Positions 7,090-13,364 of a stretch of 13,364 nt of DNA are shown here, piece by piece. Positions within the stretch are counted from its first letter, which is position 1; the number at the start of each line of letters is the position of its first letter. Source of the stretch: an uncultured Ruminococcus sp. (lineage in GTDB: Bacteria > Bacillota > Clostridia > Oscillospirales > CAG-272). The notes under the pieces were generated by a model. The model made no database searches. It was not told the origin of the DNA and saw only the letters and a list, made by a program, of their open reading frames with translations. A program made the translations under genes and the position numbers. The stretch is from the NCBI GenBank assembly GCA_902766575.1, contig CACXED010000156.1:1-13364 (forward strand), given 5' to 3'.

Positions 7090-8315
7090 ATCAGCCTCTC
7101 GCCGACCGCGTGCGCCCGAGGGATTTCGACGAAATGGTCGGTCAGCAGCAGCTCGTCGGCAAAAACGGTATTCTGCGGCGCATGGTCGAGTCGGGTCACA
7201 TCACGAATATGATCTTCTTCGGCCCGCCCGGCACCGGAAAGACCACAGCCGCCAATATCATCGCCGAGCGCTCGGGAATGACGCTCCGGCGGCTCAACGC
7301 CACGACCGCCTCGCTTTCCGACGTGAAAGAAGTCATCGACGAGACCTCTACCCTCCTCGGCAGCGGCGGGATTCTGCTCTATCTCGACGAGATCCAGTAC
7401 TTCAACAAAAAGCAGCAGCAGTCGCTGCTCGAATACATCGAGGACGGCCGGATAACGCTGATCGCGTCGACCACCGAGAACCCCTATTTCTACGTCTACA
7501 ACGCGATAATCTCGCGCTCGGCGGTCTTTGAGTTCCGCCCGGTTTCGGCTGACGATATTTCCCGGGCGATAATCCGCGCGCTCGGACTTCTGAACGATAG
7601 CTCGGAGCGGGTGAAGCTGGCTCCCGACGCGCTTGAATATCTCTCGGGCTGCGGCGCGGGAGACGTCAGGCGGAGCCTCGGACTGCTCGAGAACGCCTTT
7701 TACCTCGCCGAAGCCGCGGACGGAATCATCACAAAGGAGCTGCTCGAGGGGCTGACGCCGAAGGTGCTCGGCAGCTTCGACCGGAGCGGCGACGTACACT
7801 ACGATCTGCTCTCCTGCCTGCAGAAGTCGATCCGCGGCTCGGACCAGGACGCGGCGGTTTTCTACCTTGCAAAGCTGCTGGAGGGCGGCGATCTGATCTC
7901 GGCCTGCCGACGGCTTCAGGTCATCGCCAGCGAGGATATCGGGCTCGCCTATCCGATGGCGGCTGTGATAGTCAAAGCCTGCGTCGACAGCGCGCGGGAG
8001 CTCGGTCTGCCCGAGGCGAGGATACCCCTCGCCAACGCCGCCGTTCTGCTGGCGACCGCGCCGAAATCGAACACAGCCTACAACGCTATCAACCGCGCCG
8101 CCGCCGATATCGCCGCCGGAAAGGGTCAGGACGTGCCGGTTCATCTGCGCAGTCCGAAGTTTACCGGCTACAAATATCCGCACGATTTTCCGAACGACTG
8201 GGTCGAGCAGCAATATCTGCCCGACGAGCTCAAAAATGTCCGCTACTACGAGTTCGGAACGAACAAAACCGAGCAGGCGGCTAAGGCTTACTGGGACAAA
8301 ATCAAGAATACTTAA
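7086..8315 (+). CDS. rarA: Replication-associated recombination protein RarA/MgsA (AAA+ ATPase)
   Basis: A clamp-loader-like AAA+ ATPase that acts at stalled replication forks. Homologues are bacterial RarA (MgsA) and eukaryotic WRNIP1/Mgs1. The 409-residue protein has Walker A GPPGTGKT (46-53), Walker B LLYLDEIQ (D101, E102), sensor-1 STTEN (128-132) and a candidate arginine finger R144 in IISRS. The C-terminal tetramerisation region includes SACRRLQVIASEDIGLAYP and ends with the conserved LRSPKFTGYKYPHDFP. The DEIQYFNK variant of DEIHRFNK is, as I recall, common in Clostridia. The start codon overlaps the recG stop by 4 nt. The TAA stop lies inside a palindrome (8312-8323) repeated at three other junctions. 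Confidence 0.95.
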   Translation: MNQPLADRVRPRDFDEMVGQQQLVGKNGILRRMVESGHITNMIFFGPPGTGKTTAANIIAERSGMTLRRLNATTASLSDVKEVIDETSTLLGSGGILLYLDEIQYFNKKQQQSLLEYIEDGRITLIASTTENPYFYVYNAIISRSAVFEFRPVSADDISRAIIRALGLLNDSSERVKLAPDALEYLSGCGAGDVRRSLGLLENAFYLAEAADGIITKELLEGLTPKVLGSFDRSGDVHYDLLSCLQKSIRGSDQDAAVFYLAKLLEGGDLISACRRLQVIASEDIGLAYPMAAVIVKACVDSARELGLPEARIPLANAAVLLATAPKSNTAYNAINRAAADIAAGKGQDVPVHLRSPKFTGYKYPHDFPNDWVEQQYLPDELKNVRYYEFGTNKTEQAAKAYWDKIKNT

Positions 8316-8323
8316 CGTGTTAA
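8312..8323. promoter_or_regulatory. Palindrome TTAAC-GT-GTTAA, copy 1
   Basis: A perfect 5-2-5 palindrome at the junction of mgsA and the oxidoreductase gene. It overlaps the mgsA stop codon (8313-8315) and ends 43 nt before the downstream start. The same 10-bp core, TAAC-GT-GTTA on one strand or the other, recurs at 9369-9380, 10855-10866 and 11368-11379. I saw no copy elsewhere in the window. It resembles a regulator's operator in form, but no activity is known to me. Confidence 0.5.
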
Positions 8324-8366
8324 TCTTTTGAAATAATTTCGGCTCTCCGAGCGAAAGGAGCACATG

Positions 8367-9341
8367 ATGAAGATAGTTCAGATAGGCGCGGCGGGACACG
8401 CTTTCTACGCCTATAATGGAATAAAAGCGCATAATATCGACTTTTCCGGGATCTCCGCCGGGAGCGCGGGTATCGAAGCGGAGGGCATATCTCAGGCTCT
8501 GGAAAGATTAAAAAAGCTCGGCTTTTCGCCGAAGCTCTACGACGATTGGAGGGAGATGCTCGACGCCGAAAAGCCGGATATCGCCATCGTCGACTGCTGG
8601 TTCAACGAGCACGGAAAAATCGCGCTTTGGGCGCTCGAGCACGGCATAAACGTCTTTGTCGACAAGCCGATCGCGACCGATTTTGAGACGCTCGACGCTA
8701 TTTCGGAATGCGGCAAGGCTCAGCTTGGCGCGATGTTCGACGCCCGCTGCAATCCGGCGTTCAAAGCCGCCAAAAAAGCGATCGAGCAGGGAAGAATCGG
8801 CGAGGTCCGCATGATGGATTCGCGCAAGTCCTACAAGCTCGGAAAGCGGCCCGAATTTTATCGCTCCCGCGAGACCTACTGCGGCATAATTCCGTGGGTC
8901 GCGATCCACGCGATCGACTGGATGGCGTGGCTTTCGGGCGAAAAATACACCGACGTCAGCGCGATACTCTCGCGCCGCGAAAACGGCGGGAACGGCGATA
9001 TGGATATCGCCGCTGCGGCTCAGTTCACGATGACGAACGACGTGATCGCGACGGTCACTGCCGATATGTACCGCCCGGCATCGGCAAAAACTCACGGCGA
9101 CGACCGGGTCAGAGTCGTCGGAACCAGGGGAATTATCGAGGTCATGTCGGGCAAAGCGACGCTGATTTCGGACGAAGCGGGCGGGCTTATCGAGCTTCCC
9201 GACGAGCCGGCGGGCGATATTTTTGAGGATTTTCTCGACAATCTCGCCGGAAAATCAAATCATCTCACAAAGGAGTCGGCAGTCAGCTCGACCTACTGGG
9301 CTCTGCGCGCCGACAGACAGGCTCTGTCGCGGCTCGGCTGA
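8367..9341 (+). CDS. Gfo/Idh/MocA family oxidoreductase
   Basis: A probable NAD(P)-dependent sugar or cyclitol dehydrogenase of the cytoplasm. The substrate cannot be told. The 324-residue protein has an N-terminal Rossmann fold starting MKIVQIGAAGHA, with a variant GxxGxx dinucleotide loop. The family's EKP motif appears as VDKPIATD (98-105, K100), and the C-terminal domain carries IHAIDWMAWLSGE with candidate catalytic H181 and D184. I chose the ATG at 8367 because AAAGGAG (8354-8360) ends 6 nt before it. An ATG at 8364 is possible, but only 3 nt from that site. The gene lies 51 nt after mgsA and 37 nt before ymdB. It is the only obviously metabolic gene among repair genes, and TAAC-GT-GTTA palindromes sit on both sides of it. 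Confidence 0.88.
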   Translation: MKIVQIGAAGHAFYAYNGIKAHNIDFSGISAGSAGIEAEGISQALERLKKLGFSPKLYDDWREMLDAEKPDIAIVDCWFNEHGKIALWALEHGINVFVDKPIATDFETLDAISECGKAQLGAMFDARCNPAFKAAKKAIEQGRIGEVRMMDSRKSYKLGKRPEFYRSRETYCGIIPWVAIHAIDWMAWLSGEKYTDVSAILSRRENGGNGDMDIAAAAQFTMTNDVIATVTADMYRPASAKTHGDDRVRVVGTRGIIEVMSGKATLISDEAGGLIELPDEPAGDIFEDFLDNLAGKSNHLTKESAVSSTYWALRADRQALSRLG

Positions 9342-9368
9342 GCATTTCCGGCAGAATTTTTTGAAAGG

Positions 9369-9380
9369 ATAACGTGTTAT
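9369..9380. promoter_or_regulatory. Palindrome ATAAC-GT-GTTAT, copy 2
   Basis: A perfect 5-2-5 palindrome filling the space between the ribosome binding site (GAAAGGA, 9363-9369) and the ymdB start codon (ATG at 9379-9381), overlapping the first two bases of the start. A protein bound here as DNA would block a transcript already under way. As RNA the 5-bp stem with a 2-nt loop would be very weak. The position is unusual for a transcriptional operator. Confidence 0.5.
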
Positions 9381-10158
9381 GAATCAAAATTTCCGAATCC
9401 TCGCACTCGGCGACGCGGTCGGCCCGGAGGCGGTCAGATACCTCGGCGCGAAGCTCTGGGACTTCAGAAAGCAGCATGGGATAAACATGGTCGTCTGCAA
9501 CGCCGAAAACGCCGCCGTCGGGAACGGTCTCGACCCTCAGAGCGCCGAAAAGCTGCTCTCGTCGGGCTGTGACATTCTCACCGGCGGAAATCACATTTTC
9601 CGAAAAAAAGAGATACGAGCCTATCTCGAAAATTCGGATTTTTTGATCAGACCCGCAAATTATCCCTTCGGCGCGCCGGGCAGCGGTCACGCGATCATCA
9701 GCATCGACGGTTTCCGGGTGCTTGTGATAAATGTGCTCGGCGTGATCTTTCTCGAGCCGCTCGCCTGCCCGTTCGCGACGGTCGACCGGATTTTGGAGCG
9801 CGAATCCGGACGCTACGATCTTGCGGTGCTCGATATCCACGCCGAGGCGACGAGCGAAAAAATCGCGCTCGGACGCTACTTTGACGGCAGGATAAGCTGC
9901 ATTTTCGGCACTCACACCCATGTTGCGACCGCCGACGCTCAGGTTCTTCCGCGCGGGAGCGGCTATATCACCGACCTCGGCATGACCGGCCCGACCGACG
10001 GGGTTCTCGGCATCCGCTCGGATATAATTATTGAAAAAATGCGCACAAAGCTCCCGGTGAAGTTCGAGCTCGCCGGCGGAAAGGTCGAGGCGAGCGGCGC
10101 TATATTCACCCTCGGCGACGATTTTTCCTGTACCTCGGTCGAATATGTGAAGTTCTGA
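9379..10158 (+). CDS. ymdB: YmdB-type metallophosphoesterase (TIGR00282 family)
   Basis: A dimetal phosphoesterase. B. subtilis YmdB hydrolyses cyclic nucleotides such as 2',3'-cAMP and affects biofilm and motility decisions. The 259-residue protein has the full metal-ligand set: GDAVG (D12), NAENA (E43, N44), GNHIF (N71, H72), DIHAEATSEK (H154) and THTHVATAD (H179, H181). GNHIF replaces the common GNHTW. The start ATG has GAAAGGA 9 nt upstream, with the spacer occupied by a palindrome. In Bacillus the gene sits beside rny (RNase Y); here it lies between an oxidoreductase gene (37 nt) and nth (55 nt). Family membership is secure, the physiological substrate is not. Confidence 0.92.
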   Translation: MNQNFRILALGDAVGPEAVRYLGAKLWDFRKQHGINMVVCNAENAAVGNGLDPQSAEKLLSSGCDILTGGNHIFRKKEIRAYLENSDFLIRPANYPFGAPGSGHAIISIDGFRVLVINVLGVIFLEPLACPFATVDRILERESGRYDLAVLDIHAEATSEKIALGRYFDGRISCIFGTHTHVATADAQVLPRGSGYITDLGMTGPTDGVLGIRSDIIIEKMRTKLPVKFELAGGKVEASGAIFTLGDDFSCTSVEYVKF

Positions 10159-10213
10159 GCCTGAATGTTATTATTAACAAAATCCGAAATTATGATAATC
10201 CGGAGGAGTATTG

Positions 10214-10858
10214 ATGGATCGCAAAAAAGCCGCCGAGATCACGGCCGCGCTTGAAAAAATCTACCCCGAAGCCCAGTGCGCGCTCGAGTCGGGCGGCGAG
10301 GACTGGAAGCTCCTTATAATGGGCAGGCTGTCCGCTCAGTGTACCGACGCGCGGGTCAATATCGTCTGCCGCGAGCTGTTCGAAAAAATGCCGACTCTCG
10401 AATCGGTCGCCGACTGCGAGCTCTCCGAGCTCGAGGAAATTGTGCGCCCCTGTGGTCTTTACAAAACCAAGGCGAAAAACATCCGCGACGCCTGCCGAAT
10501 GTTAATCGAAAATTACGGCGGCAGAGTCCCGGACAGCATGGACGAGCTGCTGAAGCTGCCCGGAGTCGGGCGGAAAATCGCGAATCTGCTCCTCGGAGAC
10601 ATCTACAAAAAGCCCGCGATCGTCGCCGACACGCACTGTATCCGGATCTGCGGGCGGCTCGGCTTTTATCCCGAGAGCCTCAAGGATCCGGTCAAGGTCG
10701 AAAAAATTCTGACGCCGCTGATCGAGCCGTCAAAATCCTCCGATTTCTGCCATCGGATCGTCAATTTCGGCCGCGATACCTGCACCGCGAGAGCCCCGAA
10801 ATGCTCCGATTGCCCGCTCCGGGAGCTCTGCGCGCACTGCGGAAATTCGGATACATAA
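10214..10858 (+). CDS. nth: Endonuclease III (DNA glycosylase/AP lyase)
   Basis: Removes oxidised pyrimidines from DNA and cleaves the abasic site in base excision repair. The 214-residue length is typical. Motifs are LSAQCTDARVN (39-49), the helix-hairpin-helix LPGVGRKIANLLL (115-127) with catalytic lysine K121, VADTHCIR (137-144) with catalytic D139, and the 4Fe-4S loop C190-x6-C197-x2-C200-x5-C206. I chose the ATG at 10214, 5 nt after GGAGGAG (10202-10208); an in-frame TTG at 10211 is too close. The 55-nt gap before it holds an inverted repeat, TGTTA-N4-TAACA (10166-10179). The TAA stop lies inside a TAAC-AC-GTTA palindrome, 4 nt from the marR stop on the other strand, and no terminator separates them. 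Confidence 0.96.
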   Translation: MDRKKAAEITAALEKIYPEAQCALESGGEDWKLLIMGRLSAQCTDARVNIVCRELFEKMPTLESVADCELSELEEIVRPCGLYKTKAKNIRDACRMLIENYGGRVPDSMDELLKLPGVGRKIANLLLGDIYKKPAIVADTHCIRICGRLGFYPESLKDPVKVEKILTPLIEPSKSSDFCHRIVNFGRDTCTARAPKCSDCPLRELCAHCGNSDT

Positions 10859-10866
10859 CACGTTAA
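10855..10866. promoter_or_regulatory. Palindrome TAAC-AC-GTTA, copy 3, spanning two stop codons
   Basis: The core TAACACGTTA (10856-10865) contains the TAA stop of nth (10856-10858) as its left end and the TAA stop of the minus-strand marR gene (10863-10865) as its right end. It is the reverse complement of the TAACGTGTTA core at the other three sites. The outer bases (A10855, A10866) do not pair. The whole convergent junction is this palindrome. Confidence 0.5.
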
Positions 10867-11285
10867 ATATCTTCAAAGCCGAGCTTCTTCACTATCGCCG
10901 AAAGCTGCCCGAGCTCCTCGTCGGTGAGGGGAGAGAAGTAGTCCCTGCAGGCTCTGACCAGCGCTTCGTGCGCCTTTTGACAGATATCCTCGCCCTTTGG
11001 CGTGAGTGAGATCAGCCGGTTGCGGCGATCCTCTCCGTCCCGCGAGAGCCTGACAAAGCCTTTCTCCCCGAGCCGCGAAATTATCCCGGTGACGCAGGCC
11101 TGCGAGGCTCCGAGCTCCGCGGCAAGGCTTTTCTGGAGCCGCAGTGTGTCGTTTGAGCTGTTCAGGATGATCAGCAGCTGCGCCTGCGCCGCCGTAAGTC
11201 CGAGCGCCGACAGCTCCCGGTTCGCCGCCGCTTCAAAGCCGCTGCTCATCAGCTTAAGTCCGCGGCCTATGGGCTTGATTTTCAT
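10863..11285 (-). CDS. MarR family transcriptional regulator
   Basis: A 140-residue winged-helix DNA-binding protein, normally a dimer that represses until a phenolic, oxidant or other ligand releases it. The DNA-binding part covers about residues 32-100. The recognition-helix region is LAAELGASQACVTGIISRLGEKGFV and the wing is RDGEDRRNRLISLTPKG, both close to the MarR pattern. The start ATG has AAAGGAG about 9 nt upstream on the minus strand. It has its own perfect consensus promoter (11316-11344). A 5-3-5 inverted repeat near the transcription start suggests autoregulation, and a TAAC-GT-GTTA palindrome lies further upstream. It is convergent with nth. No cysteine stands out as a redox sensor, so the ligand is unknown. 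Confidence 0.92.
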   Translation of the reverse strand: MKIKPIGRGLKLMSSGFEAAANRELSALGLTAAQAQLLIILNSSNDTLRLQKSLAAELGASQACVTGIISRLGEKGFVRLSRDGEDRRNRLISLTPKGEDICQKAHEALVRACRDYFSPLTDEELGQLSAIVKKLGFEDI

Positions 11286-11304
11286 TGAAATCCGCTCCTT
11301 TCAG

Positions 11305-11317
11305 ATCGTACCACGAT
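11305..11317. promoter_or_regulatory. Inverted repeat ATCGT-ACC-ACGAT at the marR start site
   Basis: The arms ATCGT (11305-11309) and ACGAT (11313-11317) flank a 3-bp centre. The element overlaps the edge of the -10 box and the expected transcription start of marR, the classic place for an autorepressor to bind. Its length fits a MarR half-site pair, but the repeat is short and could be chance. Confidence 0.35.
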
Positions 11318-11344
11318 TATATCACATCCCGGCGGAGATGTCAA
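11316..11344 (-). promoter_or_regulatory. Consensus promoter of the marR gene
   Basis: On the minus strand TTGACA (11344-11339), a 17-bp spacer and TATAAT (11321-11316): a perfect housekeeping-sigma promoter at optimal spacing. TGA directly before TATAAT gives an extended -10. The start would be near 11309, about 25 nt before the gene. Such a strong promoter on a regulator gene usually goes with tight autorepression. Confidence 0.8.
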
Positions 11345-11367
11345 GGCTCGCGGAGAATTTTGATTAT

Positions 11368-11379
11368 ATAACGTGTTAA
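11368..11379. promoter_or_regulatory. Palindrome ATAAC-GT-GTTAA, copy 4, upstream of marR
   Basis: The core TAACGTGTTA (11369-11378) lies 23 bp upstream of the marR -35 box, centred about 64 bp before the expected transcription start, between that promoter and the spoIIE terminator. The position suits an activator or an upstream repressor site for marR. It shares its 10-bp core with the sites at the oxidoreductase, ymdB and nth junctions. Confidence 0.5.
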
Positions 11380-11385
11380 ATATTC

Positions 11386-11422
11386 AAAAAAGCGTCCTCG
11401 GAATTACGCCGCCGACGCTTTT
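11386..11422 (-). terminator. Intrinsic terminator after spoIIE
   Basis: Read on the minus strand, AAAAGCGTC (11422-11414) and GACGCTTTT (11396-11388) form a 9-bp stem around a 17-nt loop, and the 3' arm runs into six Ts (11391-11386). It begins 12 nt after the spoIIE stop codon. The A-run on the other side may make it partly active on the plus strand, but no plus-strand gene leads into it. Confidence 0.85.
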
Positions 11423-11434
11423 GTTATTCGATTG

Positions 11435-13364
11435 TTATTCAGTTGTGACGCCGCTTTCCGGCGCTTCGGAAATTTTAAGCAGCACGGCGGTCATATCGTC
11501 GCTGCGCGGATTGTTCAGCGCCGCGCCGTCAAGAATTTTCTCCGCCATGAGCTGCAGATCGTCTATCCACTCATAAGTCAGCATATTCGCAAGCCAGACT
11601 CCGTCCTCCAGCGACTGCGCCACTCCGTCGCTCAGCATGATGATTATATCTCCGCTCTCAAGGTCAAACTTTATCTGCTCCGCGTCGAGCGCGGGCATTA
11701 TTCCGATGGGCACGGTCTTTGACTGGAGCTTATAGAGATTCCCGCCGCGCAGGACGAAGGAGGGCGCCGCGCCGCTCTTTACGAACGCGGCTTTTCCGTT
11801 CAGGAGGTCAATCTCGGCGAGATCGACCGTCGCCGAGCATTCTCCGGGTCTGTTTCTTAAAAATCCGTGGAGCATTTCGAGAGTTATCGCCTTCCCGTTT
11901 CCTCCGGTCAGCAGCTGCTCCGCAAAAACGCCGCAGAGCTTTGATGTGACCGCAGCCTCCCGTCCGCTCCCCATTCCGTCCGAGATCAGCGAGTAGAAAT
12001 AATCCTCTCTCGTCTCAAAAGTTATCGCGGTATCTCCGTTCGCGCTCTCGCTCTCGCGCACGCTCGTGGCCTTTGCGCATTCGACGCTGTAGCGTCTGGC
12101 GGAGGACATTGATATCTCGACCCTTTCGCCCTCGATATTGAAGCTCGGACGCGTGAGCCTCGTCCGCAGAATATTTTCGGTCATGCGGCGTATTTCGTCG
12201 GCTCCGAGCCTCAGCCCGGCGAGCTCAACGCCGCTTATGTACACCTGCTTTCTTCTCGCGCCCCAGCAGAGCACCTGCGACCGGGGCATATCCATGTACT
12301 TCAGCGAGCGCCGCAGCTTTGCGGTCAGCTCGGTATCGACGCGGTACTCGGCGTCGTTTTCGGCGATCGATTCGGCAAGCAGCTTTGACAGCGATTCGTA
12401 ATCAATGGCAAAAGCCTCCGTTTTGTCATTCCTGATCAGCCCTTCGACAAGCTCCGCCGTGCCTCGGTCGATATCCGAAATTATATGATCGAGGTTATAG
12501 CAGCGCTCGCGCAGCCAGCCGGGGATCGTCTCAGCGTCGACCTTTCCGGTTTTATAAAGCCCGGTCGTGATTTTGGCTCTCGCGTCGAGAGTGGACGTGC
12601 ACTCCCTCTCGAGGCAGAGCGACGACAGCGAGCAGCGGCTGCAGTGATCGTCAAAGGCGTTGTCGCAGATCTGCTTGAGGTCGATTATTCCGGGCCTTCT
12701 CAGCCGGTCGGAGAGAGTGTAGATTATGTCGGACAGCCGCCCGAGCGCGCCCGACAGGGAGTTCATTCTGAGCACGGTATCCGCCTGTTTCTTTTCGAGT
12801 ATCACCGCCTCGCTGTCGTCCGACGCCGGGTCGGGCTGGGCAAAGGCGGGCAGCTTTGGAAGCAGTCCGTAGTATGAGAGCGGCATGAACACCGTCACCG
12901 CTCCCAGCGTGTCGGGCAGCACCGTCCTGAGCGTCTCAAAGCCGTCGGTCGTAAGCCCGAGCATCAGCGGTATGATCGCCGCCGCAGCCGCCGCAGCCGC
13001 TTTCGAGACCTTCCAGAGCAGTCCTACCGCAAATCCGGCCGCCGAGATCAGCGTCGGATCGCAGCCCGCCGCAAGCCCTGCCGCAAGTCCCGCCGCGCAG
13101 CCCCTGAGCGCTCCGTCGATCCCTCCCGCCGACGCCGCCCAGAGCGCCGCGATGAACGCCGCTATGTACGCCGGTGAAAAGCCGAAAACGCTGTAGTCCC
13201 GCAGAGAGAAGATCAGCATCAGCCCCAGCGTCAGAACCCCGATCCGCTTTTTGTCCCGGTATTTCTCGGCGTCGGCGGTCAGCGTCGACAGCGCCAGCGT
13301 CAGGGCAGGGCAGAGCAGAGTCCCCGTCAGCATACCGAACAGATCGTAGTAGAGAAATCCCCCC
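11435..13364 (-). CDS. spoIIE: Stage II sporulation protein E, serine phosphatase (5' end cut by window edge)
   Basis: SpoIIE is a membrane-bound PP2C phosphatase at the asymmetric division septum. It dephosphorylates SpoIIAA, which frees sigma-F in the forespore. At least 642 codons are visible and the frame stays open to the right edge, so the internal ATG at 13333 is probably not the true start; full proteins are about 800 residues. Counting from that ATG, several hydrophobic segments fill roughly residues 1-170, the remnant of the usual ten-helix domain. A cysteine cluster (CDNAFDDHCSRCSLSSLC, about 225-242) is in the regulatory region. The C-terminal PP2C domain has ISDGMGSG (metal ligand D452), LSDGV (D569) and RSDDMTAVLL near the end. 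A strong terminator follows. It indicates an endospore former. Confidence 0.93.
   Translation of the reverse strand, partial: GGFLYYDLFGMLTGTLLCPALTLALSTLTADAEKYRDKKRIGVLTLGLMLIFSLRDYSVFGFSPAYIAAFIAALWAASAGGIDGALRGCAAGLAAGLAAGCDPTLISAAGFAVGLLWKVSKAAAAAAAAIIPLMLGLTTDGFETLRTVLPDTLGAVTVFMPLSYYGLLPKLPAFAQPDPASDDSEAVILEKKQADTVLRMNSLSGALGRLSDIIYTLSDRLRRPGIIDLKQICDNAFDDHCSRCSLSSLCLERECTSTLDARAKITTGLYKTGKVDAETIPGWLRERCYNLDHIISDIDRGTAELVEGLIRNDKTEAFAIDYESLSKLLAESIAENDAEYRVDTELTAKLRRSLKYMDMPRSQVLCWGARRKQVYISGVELAGLRLGADEIRRMTENILRTRLTRPSFNIEGERVEISMSSARRYSVECAKATSVRESESANGDTAITFETREDYFYSLISDGMGSGREAAVTSKLCGVFAEQLLTGGNGKAITLEMLHGFLRNRPGECSATVDLAEIDLLNGKAAFVKSGAAPSFVLRGGNLYKLQSKTVPIGIMPALDAEQIKFDLESGDIIIMLSDGVAQSLEDGVWLANMLTYEWIDDLQLMAEKILDGAALNNPRSDDMTAVLLKISEAPESGVTTE

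Noticed and set aside
7383..7409. The DEIQYFNK Walker B variant of MgsA as a novel feature
   Set aside because: The catalytic D and E are intact, and I recall this variant as common in clostridial homologues.
8364..8366. An alternative ATG one codon upstream for the oxidoreductase
   Set aside because: It lies only 3 nt from the AAAGGAG site; the next ATG at 8367 has better spacing. The difference is one residue.
6972..8432. A 486-codon minus-strand ORF opposite mgsA
   Set aside because: Long antisense frames are expected in GC-rich genes. The plus-strand mgsA is unmistakable, and the antisense translation resembles nothing I know. The same holds for minus-strand ORFs at 2872-3633, 3906-4712 and 5767-6612.

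Overview
The window looks like a chromosomal segment of a high-GC, endospore-forming Firmicute of the class Clostridia, probably an uncultured Oscillospiraceae-like gut lineage. This is inferred from a spoIIE gene, a DUF4321 gene directly upstream of maf, a proB without a PUA domain, strong AGGAGG-type ribosome binding sites and GC-rich codon use. No transposase, integrase, tRNA, rRNA or CRISPR array is visible.

Layout. Bases 1-597 hold no convincing gene. They are less GC-rich than the rest and carry three copies of a roughly 42-bp repeat built from 9-bp units around TACGCGTA, two of them in near-perfect inverted orientation 278 bp apart. proB (glutamate 5-kinase) follows on the minus strand (598-1401). 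Between proB and the next gene is a 195-bp divergent regulatory region. It contains two promoter-like sequences that face each other, with their -10 boxes inside the arms of a perfect 11-bp inverted repeat, plus two stem-loops in the predicted proB leader.

From 1597 to 10858 nine genes run on the plus strand with gaps of 18-55 nt or a 4-nt overlap, so they probably form one operon or a few nested ones. The order is a U32-family protein, dut (dUTPase), a DUF4321 membrane protein, maf (nucleotide pyrophosphatase), recG, mgsA/rarA, a Gfo/Idh/MocA oxidoreductase, a YmdB-type metallophosphoesterase and nth (endonuclease III). Five of them (dut, maf, recG, mgsA, nth) concern nucleotide-pool cleaning, stalled-fork processing or base excision repair. 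The oxidoreductase is the functional outlier.

nth meets a minus-strand marR-family gene tail to tail, with 4 bases between stop codons and no visible terminator. marR has a perfect consensus promoter (TTGACA, 17 bp, TATAAT, extended -10). Upstream of it are a clear intrinsic terminator and the 3' two-thirds or more of spoIIE, cut by the right window edge.

The most interesting unexplained signal is a short palindrome, TAAC-GT-GTTA. It occurs four times, only between 8312 and 11379 and only at gene junctions: before the oxidoreductase, between the ribosome binding site and start codon of ymdB, across the nth/marR stop codons, and upstream of the marR promoter. It could be the operator of a local regulon, with the MarR protein as the obvious but unproven candidate.
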